This document shows positions 8,974 to 17,280 of a stretch of DNA of 64,000 nt, one piece after another. The translations under genes and the position numbers were made by a program. Numbering within the stretch: position 1 is the first letter of the stretch; each line of letters starts with the position of its first letter. Source of the DNA: Gaiellasilicea sp033857955 (GTDB lineage Bacteria; Actinomycetota; Thermoleophilia; Gaiellales; Gaiellaceae); contig JAWVCW010000038.1 in the NCBI GenBank assembly GCA_033857955.1, forward strand, positions 109,956 to 173,955, written 5' to 3'. The notes beneath the pieces were generated by a model. The model did no database searches, was not told the DNA's origin, and saw only the letters and a program-made list of their open reading frames with translations.

Positions 8974-10010
8974 GGATCGTGGTCAAATTCGGCTCGAGCC
9001 TCGTCGCGACGCCGCGCGGAGCCGTACGGCGCTCACTGCTCGCCGCCAGAGCGAAGGAGGTGGCGGAGCTGCTCGCGGCGGGCCACTCCGTCTGCATCGT
9101 GTCCTCCGGCGCGATCGCGCTCGGCCTGCCCCGGCTCGGCTTCGCGCGGAGGCCGTCGGCGATGCGTCAGCTCCAGGCCGCGTCGGCCGTCGGCCAGGCA
9201 CAGCTCCAGCAGGCCTGGGAGCGGGCGTTCGGCAGAGTCGGCCTCCAGGGGGCTCAGATCCTGCTCTCGCCGGCCGACGTCGCCGACCGGCAGACCTACG
9301 TCAACGTCTGCAACGCCTTCGACGCGCTGTTCCGGCTAGGAGCGGTCCCGGTCGTGAACGAGAACGATGCGACGGCCACCGACGAGATCACCTTCGGCGA
9401 CAACGACTCCCTGGCGGCGCAGGTTGCGGTTCTGACGAACGCCAAGCTGCTCGTGCTGCTCACGGAGGTCGACGGGGTCTACTCGCGCGCACCCGGAACG
9501 CCGGGGGCCGAGCTGCTCGACGACGGCTCGCTCACGACCGACGTCCGGCTGGGCCGCGCGACCGGTCCCGGCCGCGGTGGCATGGGAAGCAAGATCGCGG
9601 CCGCGCAGCTCGCCGCCGGCGCCGGCATCCCGACGGTGATCGCGTCCGGCCGGGCCGACGCGGTGCTCGTGCCGATCGTCGCCGGCGAGCGCAGAGGCAC
9701 TCGCTTCGACGGTCGTGCGACGCCGGGCGAGTCGGCGTACAAGCTCTGGATCAGGCACGGGAAGCGGCCGCGCGGGAGCGTGGTGCTCGATCAGGGGGCC
9801 GAGCGAGCCCTGCGCGGATCCGGCGCGAGCGTTCTTGCCGTCGGCGTGACGGCATGCGATGGGGGCTTCGGTCCCGGAGACGCAATCGAGCTCGTGTCGG
9901 CGAGCGGGGCGCCGATCGGCAAGGGAATCGCGTCGATCGGCGCGGCCGAGGTCGGCTCCCGTGTCCGGGGGCTCGAGGTCGTCAACCGCGACCGGCTCGT
10001 CCTCTACTAG
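8970..10010 (+). CDS. proB: Glutamate 5-kinase
   Basis: ProB phosphorylates the gamma-carboxylate of glutamate with ATP, the first and usually proline-inhibited step of proline synthesis. The 346-residue protein has an amino-acid-kinase domain (VVKFGSSLVAT at the start, VSSGAIALG, VVNENDATATDEITFGDND, LLTEVDGVYS, GMGSKIAAAQLA) and a C-terminal PUA domain from about residue 260 (RPRGSVVLDQGA to NRDRLVLY), matching the full-length bacterial form. The start overlaps the end of proA, and the next gene (bicupin) follows after 9 nt. Confidence 0.95.
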   Translation: MRIVVKFGSSLVATPRGAVRRSLLAARAKEVAELLAAGHSVCIVSSGAIALGLPRLGFARRPSAMRQLQAASAVGQAQLQQAWERAFGRVGLQGAQILLSPADVADRQTYVNVCNAFDALFRLGAVPVVNENDATATDEITFGDNDSLAAQVAVLTNAKLLVLLTEVDGVYSRAPGTPGAELLDDGSLTTDVRLGRATGPGRGGMGSKIAAAQLAAGAGIPTVIASGRADAVLVPIVAGERRGTRFDGRATPGESAYKLWIRHGKRPRGSVVLDQGAERALRGSGASVLAVGVTACDGGFGPGDAIELVSASGAPIGKGIASIGAAEVGSRVRGLEVVNRDRLVLY

Positions 10011-10019
10011 ATTCCTCCG

Positions 10020-10967
10020 ATGGGGATCGCCCACTGGGACGACGTCGAGCCTCACCGTCGTGCCAAAGGCGAGATGGACGCCACCTGGCAGAGGCTCGGG
10101 GACGCGGCCGGCACGAAGGGCGTCGGCGTGAACCTCGTTCGGGTCGCACCCGGCAAGCTGCCGACGCCGCCCCACTCGCACGGCGCGTCCGAGGAGGTGT
10201 TCTACGTGCTCGCGGGCTCCGGGCTCGCCTGGCAGGACGGGCAGGTGCACGAGTTGCGCCCGGGCGATTGCGTCATCCACCGAGCCCAGGAGTTCGAGCA
10301 CACCCTCGTGGCCGGCCCGGAGGGGCTCGAGTACCTCGTCTTCGGCACGAGGTTCCCGACCGAGGCCGGCTGGCTACCGCGTTCGGGCGCGCTGCGGTTC
10401 GGGCGGCCGTGGGTGGAAGGGCGGGTCGACGATCCGTGGGAGCGCGAGCCGGAGGCGGCGCCCCTTGCCTACGGCGATCCTGCTCCCCGGCCGCCGAACA
10501 TCCTCAACATCGACGAGGTCGAGCTCGAGCACTGGGGCCGCTCGACCACAGCGCCGCTCGCCACGTCGGAGCGCTCCGACCAGGCCGGCTTCCATTGGGA
10601 GCGGCTCGATCCGGGCGCGCGGGGCTCCGTGCCCCATTGCCACACCGAGGAAGAGGAGATCTTCGTCATGCTCGAGGGCGAGGGGACACTGCACCTCTGG
10701 CCGTCGGCGTTCTTCGCGGCCCGTACCGGCGCCCAGCAGGAGGAGATTCCCATTCGCGCCGGCCATGTCGTCGCACGGCCGCCGGGAACGCGCGTCAGCC
10801 ACTGGTTCCGCGCCGGTGAGAACGGGCTGACGATGCTCATCTACGGCACGCGGCGCCCGAACGACATCTGCTGGTACCCGCGCTCGAACAAGATCGCATG
10901 GCGCGGAATCGGCGTGATCGGGCGGATCGAGGAGCTCGAGTACGACGACGGCGAGCCTGACGATTAG
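10020..10967 (+). CDS. Two-domain cupin protein
   Basis: This 315-residue protein has two cupin barrels. The first has PPHSHGASEEVFYVLAGSG and a later HRAQEFEHTL; the second has VPHCHTEEEEIFVMLEGEG and GTRVSHWFRAG. Both keep the two histidines plus glutamate that bind a metal, so a dioxygenase, isomerase or sugar-modifying role is possible, but the substrate cannot be inferred. It follows proB by 9 nt and its stop overlaps the ilvD stop on the other strand. No strong Shine-Dalgarno precedes the ATG. The link to proline metabolism is positional only. Confidence 0.8.
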   Translation: MGIAHWDDVEPHRRAKGEMDATWQRLGDAAGTKGVGVNLVRVAPGKLPTPPHSHGASEEVFYVLAGSGLAWQDGQVHELRPGDCVIHRAQEFEHTLVAGPEGLEYLVFGTRFPTEAGWLPRSGALRFGRPWVEGRVDDPWEREPEAAPLAYGDPAPRPPNILNIDEVELEHWGRSTTAPLATSERSDQAGFHWERLDPGARGSVPHCHTEEEEIFVMLEGEGTLHLWPSAFFAARTGAQQEEIPIRAGHVVARPPGTRVSHWFRAGENGLTMLIYGTRRPNDICWYPRSNKIAWRGIGVIGRIEELEYDDGEPDD

Positions 10968-12667
10968 GGCCGAGTGATCGCTCCCTCGGAGGCCGACGAG
11001 ACGAGCTTCGCGTACTTGGCGAGGACGCCGGTCTTGTAGCGGGGCTCGGGCGGCGACCAGGCCTGGAGCCGCGCCTCGAGCTCGTCGTCGGAAAGCTCGA
11101 CCCGCAGCTCGCGCGCGCCGACGTCGAGCACGACCGTGTCGCCCTCCTCGAGCGCCGCGAGCGGGCCGCCGTGGAATGCCTCCGGCGTGACGTGGCCCAC
11201 CATGAAGCCGTGGGTCGCGCCCGAGAAGCGCCCGTCGGTGACGAGGGCGACGGAGTCCGAGAGGCCTTCGCCGACGATCGCCGCGGTCACGTGCAGCATC
11301 TCCCGCATGCCGGGGCCGCCGGCAGGGCCTTCGTAGCGGATCACCACGACGTCGCCGGGCTCGATCGTGCGGGCCTTGACTGCCGCGAAGCAGGCTTCCT
11401 CCGAGTCGAAGACCCGCGCGGGGCCGCGATGCACGAGCCGATCGTGGCCGGCGAGCTTCACGATCGCCCCTTCAGGAGCGAGATTGCCGTAGATCACGCG
11501 CAGGCCGCCGGTCGCCTTGAGCGGCGTCTCCAGGGCGACGATCACCTCCTGGCCCGGGGTCTCTTCCGCGTCCGCGGCGATCTGGGAGAGCGAGCGTCCA
11601 TCGACGTTCGGGGACGAGCCCGTCAGCAGGTCGTCTCGCTTCAGGAGCTCTCGGGCGACGAGCGCCACCCCGCCGGCGGCGTGCACGTCGGTCGCCACGA
11701 AGCGGCCCCCCGGCTTGATGCTCGCGACCACCGGCGTCCGCGCTGCGACGACGTCGAAGTCCTCGAGCGTGTACGGGATTCCGAGCTCGCGCGCGATTGC
11801 AAGCAGGTGGAGGACGCCGTTCGTCGAGCCGCCGCTGGCCGCGACCGCGGCCGCTGCGTTGTCGAGAGCTTCGCGCGTGATGATGTGCGAGGGCCGAACG
11901 TCGTCGCGGACGAGCCGCATCGCAAGCACGCCCGCGTCGTAAGCCGCTGCCTCCTTCGTCGGGTGGAGCGCCGGGATCCCGTTCAGGCCCGCGGGCGAGA
12001 TGCCGAGGAAGTCGAGCGCCATCGACATCGTGTTCGCCGTGAACTGCCCGCCGCACGCGCCGGCACCGGGGCAGGCGACGCTCTCGAGCGCGTGCACGTC
12101 GGCGCCGCTCATCGTGCCGGCCGCATGCGCGCCCACAGCCTCGAAGACATCCTGGATCGTGACGTCCGCGCCCTTGTACCGGCCGGGCGCGATCGAGCCG
12201 TTGTAGAGCGCCAGACCGGGCAGGTCGAGCCGCGCGAGCGCCATCACCGCGGCGGGGATCGTCTTGTCGCAGCCGACGAGGCAAACGAGGCCGTCGAACA
12301 GGTGGCCTCGTACGACGAGCTCGATCGAGTCGGCGATCACCTCGCGCGACACGAGCGATGCGCGCATGCCCTCCGTTCCCATCGAGACACCGTCCGAGAC
12401 GGCGATCGTGTTGAACTCCATCGGCGTCCCGCCCGCATCGCGGATGCCTCGCTTCACGTGCTGGGCGAGCGCGCGCTGGTTCAGGTTGCACGGCATCGTC
12501 TCGATCCAGCTCGTCGCGACCCCCACGAGGGGACGAGCCAGGTCCTCGTCGGTGAAGCCGGTGCCCTTCAGCATCGCGCGCGCCGGAGCGCGGTCGGGTC
12601 CATCGGTGAGGGCCGCGCTGTGGCGCTTGGCAGGATCGGAAGGACGGTCGTACGGGTTCTCGCTCAT
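10964..12667 (-). CDS. ilvD: Dihydroxy-acid dehydratase
   Basis: IlvD dehydrates 2,3-dihydroxy-isovalerate and 2,3-dihydroxy-3-methylvalerate to the keto-acid precursors of valine, leucine and isoleucine, using an Fe-S cluster. The 567-residue protein shows the cluster cysteines in MPCNLNQ, GCDKTIPA and GAGACGGQFTANTM, the DGRFSGATHG motif and GPAGGPGMREML. It is the last gene of the minus-strand run that starts at leuA1, and its ATG overlaps the thrB stop (ATGA at 12664-12667). Placing ilvD after thrB makes this a mixed branched-chain and threonine operon, sensible because threonine feeds isoleucine. Confidence 0.96.
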   Translation of the reverse strand: MSENPYDRPSDPAKRHSAALTDGPDRAPARAMLKGTGFTDEDLARPLVGVATSWIETMPCNLNQRALAQHVKRGIRDAGGTPMEFNTIAVSDGVSMGTEGMRASLVSREVIADSIELVVRGHLFDGLVCLVGCDKTIPAAVMALARLDLPGLALYNGSIAPGRYKGADVTIQDVFEAVGAHAAGTMSGADVHALESVACPGAGACGGQFTANTMSMALDFLGISPAGLNGIPALHPTKEAAAYDAGVLAMRLVRDDVRPSHIITREALDNAAAAVAASGGSTNGVLHLLAIARELGIPYTLEDFDVVAARTPVVASIKPGGRFVATDVHAAGGVALVARELLKRDDLLTGSSPNVDGRSLSQIAADAEETPGQEVIVALETPLKATGGLRVIYGNLAPEGAIVKLAGHDRLVHRGPARVFDSEEACFAAVKARTIEPGDVVVIRYEGPAGGPGMREMLHVTAAIVGEGLSDSVALVTDGRFSGATHGFMVGHVTPEAFHGGPLAALEEGDTVVLDVGARELRVELSDDELEARLQAWSPPEPRYKTGVLAKYAKLVSSASEGAITRP

Positions 12668-13479
12668 GTCGGGCCTGCTCCTGTCTGGGAGATCGTGAGT
12701 GGCAGGACTTGCTCGTTCGGGAAGCGGGATCGAAGCTCGTTCACACAGGCCGACTCCTGGCCGATTCGCGCCCAGACCATCACCGTCGGGCCGGCGCCCG
12801 AGAGGGTCGCGCCCACGGCCGCGGCGGGCAAGTGTTCACGAACCTGACCGAGGAGCGGTGCACTCGCGGCGCGGTAGGGCTCGTGCAAGCGGTCTTCGAG
12901 GGCAGCCTTGAAGAGATCGGCCGACCGGCTCGCGAGCGCGGCGCCGAGAAGCGCTGCCCGGCCGACGGAGAAGGCCGCGTCGGCATGGAGCACGGTCTTC
13001 GGCAGCGCAGCTCTCGATTCCGCCGTCAGGCCGCGCGCAGCCGGAATGACTGCGACCGGTGTGGCCGGCGTCGTGTCGGCGATTCGGGCGATTCGCGTGC
13101 CCCAGGTCAAGCAGACACCGCCGACGAGCGCCGCGGCGAGATTGTCGCCATGTCCTTCCAGTTCGAGCCCGAGCGCGAGCAGCTCGTCAGCCGTGGGCTC
13201 CAGCTCGGCGACGATCGCCGCGGCGACGAGTCCGAGTGCGATCACCGAGGCACTGGAGCCGAGCCCGCGGGCCTGCGGGATGTTGTCGCTGAAGTGGAAG
13301 CTCCAGCCGTCGGCGGGAGCGAGCCGCTCGAAGGCGCGCACGCCGAGATGGTCCCGATCGACGGGGCCGTCGCCGGGGGAGAGCTCGAGCTCGTTCCAGA
13401 GCCCGAGCGCGGCGCCGGCACAATCGAAGCCGGGGCCGAGGTTGGCGGTCGTGGCCGGAGCGCGGACGCGGAGCGTCAT
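12664..13479 (-). CDS. thrB: Homoserine kinase
   Basis: ThrB makes O-phosphohomoserine from homoserine and ATP. The 271-residue GHMP-kinase has the N-terminal VRAPATTANLGPGFDCAGAAL, the ATP loop IPQARGLGSSASVIALGLVAA near residue 75, and a C-terminal GATLSGAGPTVMVWA glycine-rich motif. The ATG at 13479 overlaps the thrC stop, and its own stop overlaps the ilvD start. The product is the substrate of thrC directly upstream, and possibly of the two other ThrC-family enzymes in the window, which would make O-phosphohomoserine a shared branch point for threonine and homocysteine. Confidence 0.94.
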   Translation of the reverse strand: MTLRVRAPATTANLGPGFDCAGAALGLWNELELSPGDGPVDRDHLGVRAFERLAPADGWSFHFSDNIPQARGLGSSASVIALGLVAAAIVAELEPTADELLALGLELEGHGDNLAAALVGGVCLTWGTRIARIADTTPATPVAVIPAARGLTAESRAALPKTVLHADAAFSVGRAALLGAALASRSADLFKAALEDRLHEPYRAASAPLLGQVREHLPAAAVGATLSGAGPTVMVWARIGQESACVNELRSRFPNEQVLPLTISQTGAGPT

Positions 13480-14333
13480 CCGACCGCGTCGGGGTCCTTC
13501 AGGCCGTGGCCCGTGACGACGCAGACGACCCGCACGTCCTGCAGCCCCACTGCCTCCACCGCCGCGATGCCGGCAGCGCTGGCGGGCTCGCAGAAGATGC
13601 CCTCCTCCCGCGCGAGGGAGCGCCACGCCCGGTCTAGGTCGGCCTCCGAAAGCGAGACGATCTGCCCACCAGAGCGCTCGAGCACCTCGTCGACCTCCTG
13701 GCCGTGCACGGGCTCGGCGATGCGGATCGCCGACGCGAACGTGTCGTGCCGCTGCGCCGCCTCGCCGAGGAGGAAGCGCGGCAGCGTCTCGCCGAAACCC
13801 CGCGCGTAGCTCACCGTGTTGCCACCACCTCCGTACGGCAGCGCGAGGACGTCGGGGAGGCCGCCGAGCTGCTCGAGCACCTCGCGTGCCGCGGAGGATT
13901 GCCCTTCGATTCGGTCGGGATTGATCGAGTTGACGTTGACGAGCCCTTCGGCCTCGGCGAGCTGCCGCGCCTGAACGTGCGCGTCGTTGAACGTGCCGTC
14001 GATCTCGCGTAACTCGACTCCGACCGCGCGAGCCTGCGTCAGCTTGCCCCGAGCGATACCCCCGCGGCTCGTGACCACGACCGCCCGCAGGCCCGCGCGG
14101 GCCGCGTAGGCCGCCGCCGACGCGGCGGTGTTTCCGGTCGACGCGCAGACGACTCCGGTTGCGCCACGCTCGAGCGCGCGCGAGACGGCGACGGCCATCC
14201 CGCGGTCCTTGAACGATCCGGTCGGGTTCGCGCCCTCCCACTTGACCCAGAGCTCGACGCCGAGTCGTGCCGACAGGCGCGGAAGGGACAGGAGCGGCGT
14301 CGAGCCCTCGCCGAGGGTGACGTTCATCGGCAT
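13476..14333 (-). CDS. thrC: Threonine synthase (short form)
   Basis: This PLP enzyme converts O-phosphohomoserine to threonine and lies between hom and thrB, so it is the canonical ThrC of this genome. The PLP lysine is K42 in NPTGSFKDRG; CASTGNTAASAAAYAA and YGGGGNTVSYARG follow. At 285 residues it lacks the roughly 40-60 N-terminal residues of most ThrC proteins. An in-frame TAA seven codons before the ATG shows that no longer reading frame exists. It has no zinc ribbon, unlike the paralogues at 6318 and 21825. The gene follows a hairpin-rich spacer after hom and is coupled to thrB by ATGA. Confidence 0.92.
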   Translation of the reverse strand: MPMNVTLGEGSTPLLSLPRLSARLGVELWVKWEGANPTGSFKDRGMAVAVSRALERGATGVVCASTGNTAASAAAYAARAGLRAVVVTSRGGIARGKLTQARAVGVELREIDGTFNDAHVQARQLAEAEGLVNVNSINPDRIEGQSSAAREVLEQLGGLPDVLALPYGGGGNTVSYARGFGETLPRFLLGEAAQRHDTFASAIRIAEPVHGQEVDEVLERSGGQIVSLSEADLDRAWRSLAREEGIFCEPASAAGIAAVEAVGLQDVRVVCVVTGHGLKDPDAVG

Positions 14334-14360
14334 GTTCCCGGCCGATGAGCTTTAGGGGGC

Positions 14361-14431
14361 GTGGGGGAACTTGGAAGCTCCCCCAGGGAGCAGAAGAAGG
14401 AGGCTCGTGGGGGAAACATGGCTTCCCCCAC
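14361..14431. repeat. Two imperfect copies of a hairpin-forming repeat between hom and thrC
   Basis: Copy A (14361-14391) contains TGGGGGA/TCCCCCA arms (14362-14368 and 14379-14385). Copy B (14407-14437) contains a perfect 9-bp stem GTGGGGGAA/TTCCCCCAC (14407-14415 and 14423-14431) with a 7-nt loop. Both copies end in GGGAGC. Within a minus-strand operon they could attenuate or stabilise the distal thrC-thrB-ilvD message, or be a dispersed palindromic element. Confidence 0.6.
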
Positions 14432-14460
14432 GGGAGCGAGCCGAAGGCGAGCGACGCTCA

Positions 14461-15747
14461 TCAGACGCCACGCTCGTTGATGACGCGGAGCGCCTCGGGG
14501 CGGGCGTGCACCTCGGGGAGGGCCGCGATCGCGTCCAGTGCGGCGGCAACGCGCCCCGACGGCGCGCTGTGAGTGACCACGTCGAGCGCCGCGCTGCCGT
14601 TCTGCACCTGCTGCGACAGCTGGGCGATCGAGACACCTTCCTCGGCGAACCGCTCGGCGACGTGTGCGAGCACGCCCGGCCGGTCCTCGACCGCGATCCT
14701 GACGTAGAACGGCGCGGGAAGATCGCCCGCAGGGAGCGTCGGCAGCGAGCGCCAGCAGGCGTCGTCCTGGAGGAATCCGGTACCTGTCGTTCCGAGCACG
14801 CTCACCATGTCCGCCACGACCGCCGACGCGGTCTCGAGGCCGCCGGCGCCGGGGCCCTCCAGCATGATCTCGCGGATCGCATCGCCGTGGAGCATCACAG
14901 CGTTGAACGGCCCCTCGACCGATGCGAGCGGGTGGTGCCGACCGACGAGCGCCGGGCCGACGCGGACGTCGACCGCCCCGTCCACGAGCGTTGCCGTGCC
15001 GACGAGCCGCACGACCGAATCCAGCGAACGGGCGGCCTCCACGTGCTCCGGCCGGATCCGCTCGATCCCCTCGTAGGCGACGTCGTCGAGCTCGACGCGG
15101 GAGCCGAACGCCACGCTCGCGAGGATTGCCATCTTCGCGGCCGCGTCGGCCCCCGATACATCCTCGGTCGGGTCGGCCTCGGCGTAGCCGAGCTCTTGTG
15201 CGTCGGCGAGCGCCTCCTCGTAGCTTGCTCCAGCCTCCATCCGCGTGAGGATGAAGTTCGTCGTCCCGTTGACGATCCCGAGCACACGGTGGACGTTCGT
15301 GACGACGAGCGACTCCCGCAGTACCTTGATCACGGGGATCGCCGCGCAGACTGACGCCTCGAAGCGGAGCTGCACACCTGCCTCGGCCGCTGCCGCGAAC
15401 AGCTCCGTGCTGCGGCGGGCGAGGAGTTGCTTGTTCGCAGTCACGACCGGCTTGCCGGCGCGGAGGAGCTCGAGGAGGTAGTCGCCGGTCGGCTCGAGTC
15501 CGCCCATCACCTCCGCGACGAGCGCGATCGAGTCGTCGTCGCGGATCTGAGCGAAGTCTGTCGTTAGCACGCCATCGTCCGGCTGGAACTCGCGCTCCTT
15601 GTCGACGTCGCGCACGAGCGCGCACACGAGCCGGAGCCGGTGCCCGGTCGCGCGCTCGATGTCCTCTGCGCTGTCTGCCAGCAGCCGCGCTACTGCGCTG
15701 CCGACCGTCCCGTACCCGAGTAGGGCAACCGGAACGTCAACCGACAC
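14461..15747 (-). CDS. hom: Homoserine dehydrogenase
   Basis: Hom reduces aspartate-semialdehyde to homoserine, the precursor of threonine, methionine and isoleucine. The 428-residue protein has an N-terminal Rossmann motif (ALLGYGTVGSAVARLL), the catalytic core GIVNGTTNFILTRME with ELGYAEADPTEDVSGADAAAKMAILA, and a C-terminal ACT domain from about residue 350 (YVRIAVEDRPGVLAHVAERFAEEGVS), the usual site of threonine feedback. It overlaps the end of ilvC by 11 nt. There is no fused aspartokinase, as is normal for actinobacteria. Confidence 0.95.
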   Translation of the reverse strand: MSVDVPVALLGYGTVGSAVARLLADSAEDIERATGHRLRLVCALVRDVDKEREFQPDDGVLTTDFAQIRDDDSIALVAEVMGGLEPTGDYLLELLRAGKPVVTANKQLLARRSTELFAAAAEAGVQLRFEASVCAAIPVIKVLRESLVVTNVHRVLGIVNGTTNFILTRMEAGASYEEALADAQELGYAEADPTEDVSGADAAAKMAILASVAFGSRVELDDVAYEGIERIRPEHVEAARSLDSVVRLVGTATLVDGAVDVRVGPALVGRHHPLASVEGPFNAVMLHGDAIREIMLEGPGAGGLETASAVVADMVSVLGTTGTGFLQDDACWRSLPTLPAGDLPAPFYVRIAVEDRPGVLAHVAERFAEEGVSIAQLSQQVQNGSAALDVVTHSAPSGRVAAALDAIAALPEVHARPEALRVINERGV

Positions 15748-16741
15748 TCGGCTCCCCGGCGGGCTGCTTGCGCGTCATCAGCGACCGGAGCTCGAGACCC
15801 ACCTGCTCGATCTGCCGTTCTCGCGCCGCGGCGCGCAGCTCGTCGAGGTTGTGCTCGCCCGAGTCCATCTCCGCGATCCACTCGCGCGCGAACGTCCCGT
15901 CCTGGATCTCGCCGAGCACCTCGCGCATCTTGCCGCGGACGTGCTCGTCGATCACGCGGTTCCCACGCGTGAAGTCGCCGTACTCGGCCGTGTCGGAGAT
16001 CGACCAGCGCATGTGCGAGAGGCCGCCTTCCCAGATCAGGTCGACGATCAGCTTCAGCTCGTGCAGGCACTCGTAGTAGGCGACCTCGGGTTGGTAGCCG
16101 GCGTCCACGAGCGTCTCGAAGCCGGCGCGGATGAGCTCAGCCGTGCCGCCGCACAGCACCGCCTGCTCGCCGAAGAGATCCGTCTCGGTCTCCTCCGCGA
16201 AGGTGGTCTCGATCATGCCAGCGCGCCCGGCGCCGAGCGCGGTTCCGTAGGCGAGCGCGAGCTCGAGCGCCTGGCCGCTCGCGTCCTGCGCGACCGCAAC
16301 GACCGCGGGCGTGCCGAGGCCCTCGGTGAAGAGACGGCGAACGACGTGGCCCGGGCCCTTCGGCGCGACCATCAGGACGTCGTGACCCGGCGGCGCCGGA
16401 ATCCGCCCGTAGTGAACGTTGAAACCGTGCGCGAACACGAGCGCGGCGTCGTCGGCGAGGTTCGGCGCGACGTCCTCCTCGTAGACGCGCTTCTGCACCT
16501 GGTCGGGAAGGAGGAAGGCGACGATCTGCGCGCCCTTGACCGCCTCGGCGACCGTGCCGACCGTGAGGCCGGCCGCCTCGGCCGCGTCGCGGGAGGCGCT
16601 GCCGGGCCGGAGCCCGACCATGACGTCGACGCCCGACTCGTGCAGGTTCAGCGCGTGCGCGTGGCCCTGGCTCCCGAAGCCGAGGATGGCGATCTTCCCC
16701 GAGAGCAGGTCGACGTTGCCGCCGTTGTAGATGGTTGCCAC
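15737..16741 (-). CDS. ilvC: Ketol-acid reductoisomerase (class I)
   Basis: IlvC isomerises and reduces acetolactate or acetohydroxybutyrate with NAD(P)H and Mg2+. The 334-residue length is the short class I form. Motifs seen are the Rossmann GFGSQGHAHALNL, LLPDQVQ, VFAHGFNVHYG, the metal and catalytic segment ETETDLFGEQAVLCGG, and YYECLHELKLIVDLIWEGG. A good RBS (AAGGAAG) precedes the ATG. The 26-bp gap from ilvN contains a 10-bp tandem repeat (TCGCTAGTTG twice). It is the centre of the ilvB-ilvN-ilvC set in the large minus-strand operon. Confidence 0.96.
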   Translation of the reverse strand: MATIYNGGNVDLLSGKIAILGFGSQGHAHALNLHESGVDVMVGLRPGSASRDAAEAAGLTVGTVAEAVKGAQIVAFLLPDQVQKRVYEEDVAPNLADDAALVFAHGFNVHYGRIPAPPGHDVLMVAPKGPGHVVRRLFTEGLGTPAVVAVAQDASGQALELALAYGTALGAGRAGMIETTFAEETETDLFGEQAVLCGGTAELIRAGFETLVDAGYQPEVAYYECLHELKLIVDLIWEGGLSHMRWSISDTAEYGDFTRGNRVIDEHVRGKMREVLGEIQDGTFAREWIAEMDSGEHNLDELRAAARERQIEQVGLELRSLMTRKQPAGEPSVG

Positions 16742-16767
16742 TGTCGGCTTCCTTTCGCTAGTTGTCG

Positions 16768-17280
16768 CTAGTTGTGGACGAGTTGCTTGGTGCCCGAGCG
16801 CCCGACCGATGCGCGCGCCAGTCCGATTCTGCCCGTGCGGGCCAGCTCCTTGATGCCGTGCGGGCGCACGAGCTCCTCGAACGTGTCGATCTGCTCGGGC
16901 GCACCGACGACCTCGAACACGATCGCGTTCGGGCCGACGTCGGCCACGCGCACGCCGAGCACCTCGGCGAGCGACAGGAGCTCCGCGCGTGCCGCGGGCG
17001 CGGCCGCGACGGTGATCAGGGCGAGCTCCCGCTCCACGGCCTGCCCGGGCTCGAGCTCGCTGACCCGCAGGACGTTGACGAGCTTGTGCATCTGCTTCTC
17101 GATCTGCTCGAGCGAGTGTTGCTCGCAGTCGACACGCATCACGATCCTCGAGACGTTCTGACGCTCGGTCGGGCCGACGGCGAGGCTGTCGATGTTGTAC
17201 CCGCGTCGCGCGAACATGCTCGAGATCCGCATCAGCGCGCCGGGCTTGTCCTCCACGAGCACCGAAAGCGTATGAATCAC
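16768..17280 (-). CDS. ilvN: Acetolactate synthase regulatory subunit
   Basis: This 170-residue small subunit (IlvN/IlvH type) activates IlvB and mediates valine feedback. An N-terminal ACT domain (TLSVLVEDKPGALMRISSMFARRGYNIDSLAVG) is followed by a second regulatory domain (AELLSLAEVLGVRVADVGPNAIVFEVVG). Length and arrangement match the family. The ATG overlaps the ilvB stop by 4 nt, which helps keep subunit ratios balanced. Confidence 0.95.
   Translation of the reverse strand: MIHTLSVLVEDKPGALMRISSMFARRGYNIDSLAVGPTERQNVSRIVMRVDCEQHSLEQIEKQMHKLVNVLRVSELEPGQAVERELALITVAAAPAARAELLSLAEVLGVRVADVGPNAIVFEVVGAPEQIDTFEELVRPHGIKELARTGRIGLARASVGRSGTKQLVHN

Noticed and set aside
16756..16775. Tandem TCGCTAGTTG repeat between ilvN and ilvC, considered as a second TrpR-like site.
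   Set aside because: The CTAG cores are in direct, not inverted, orientation with a 6-nt spacer, and one copy is the ilvN stop region, so it does not match the operator at 24175.
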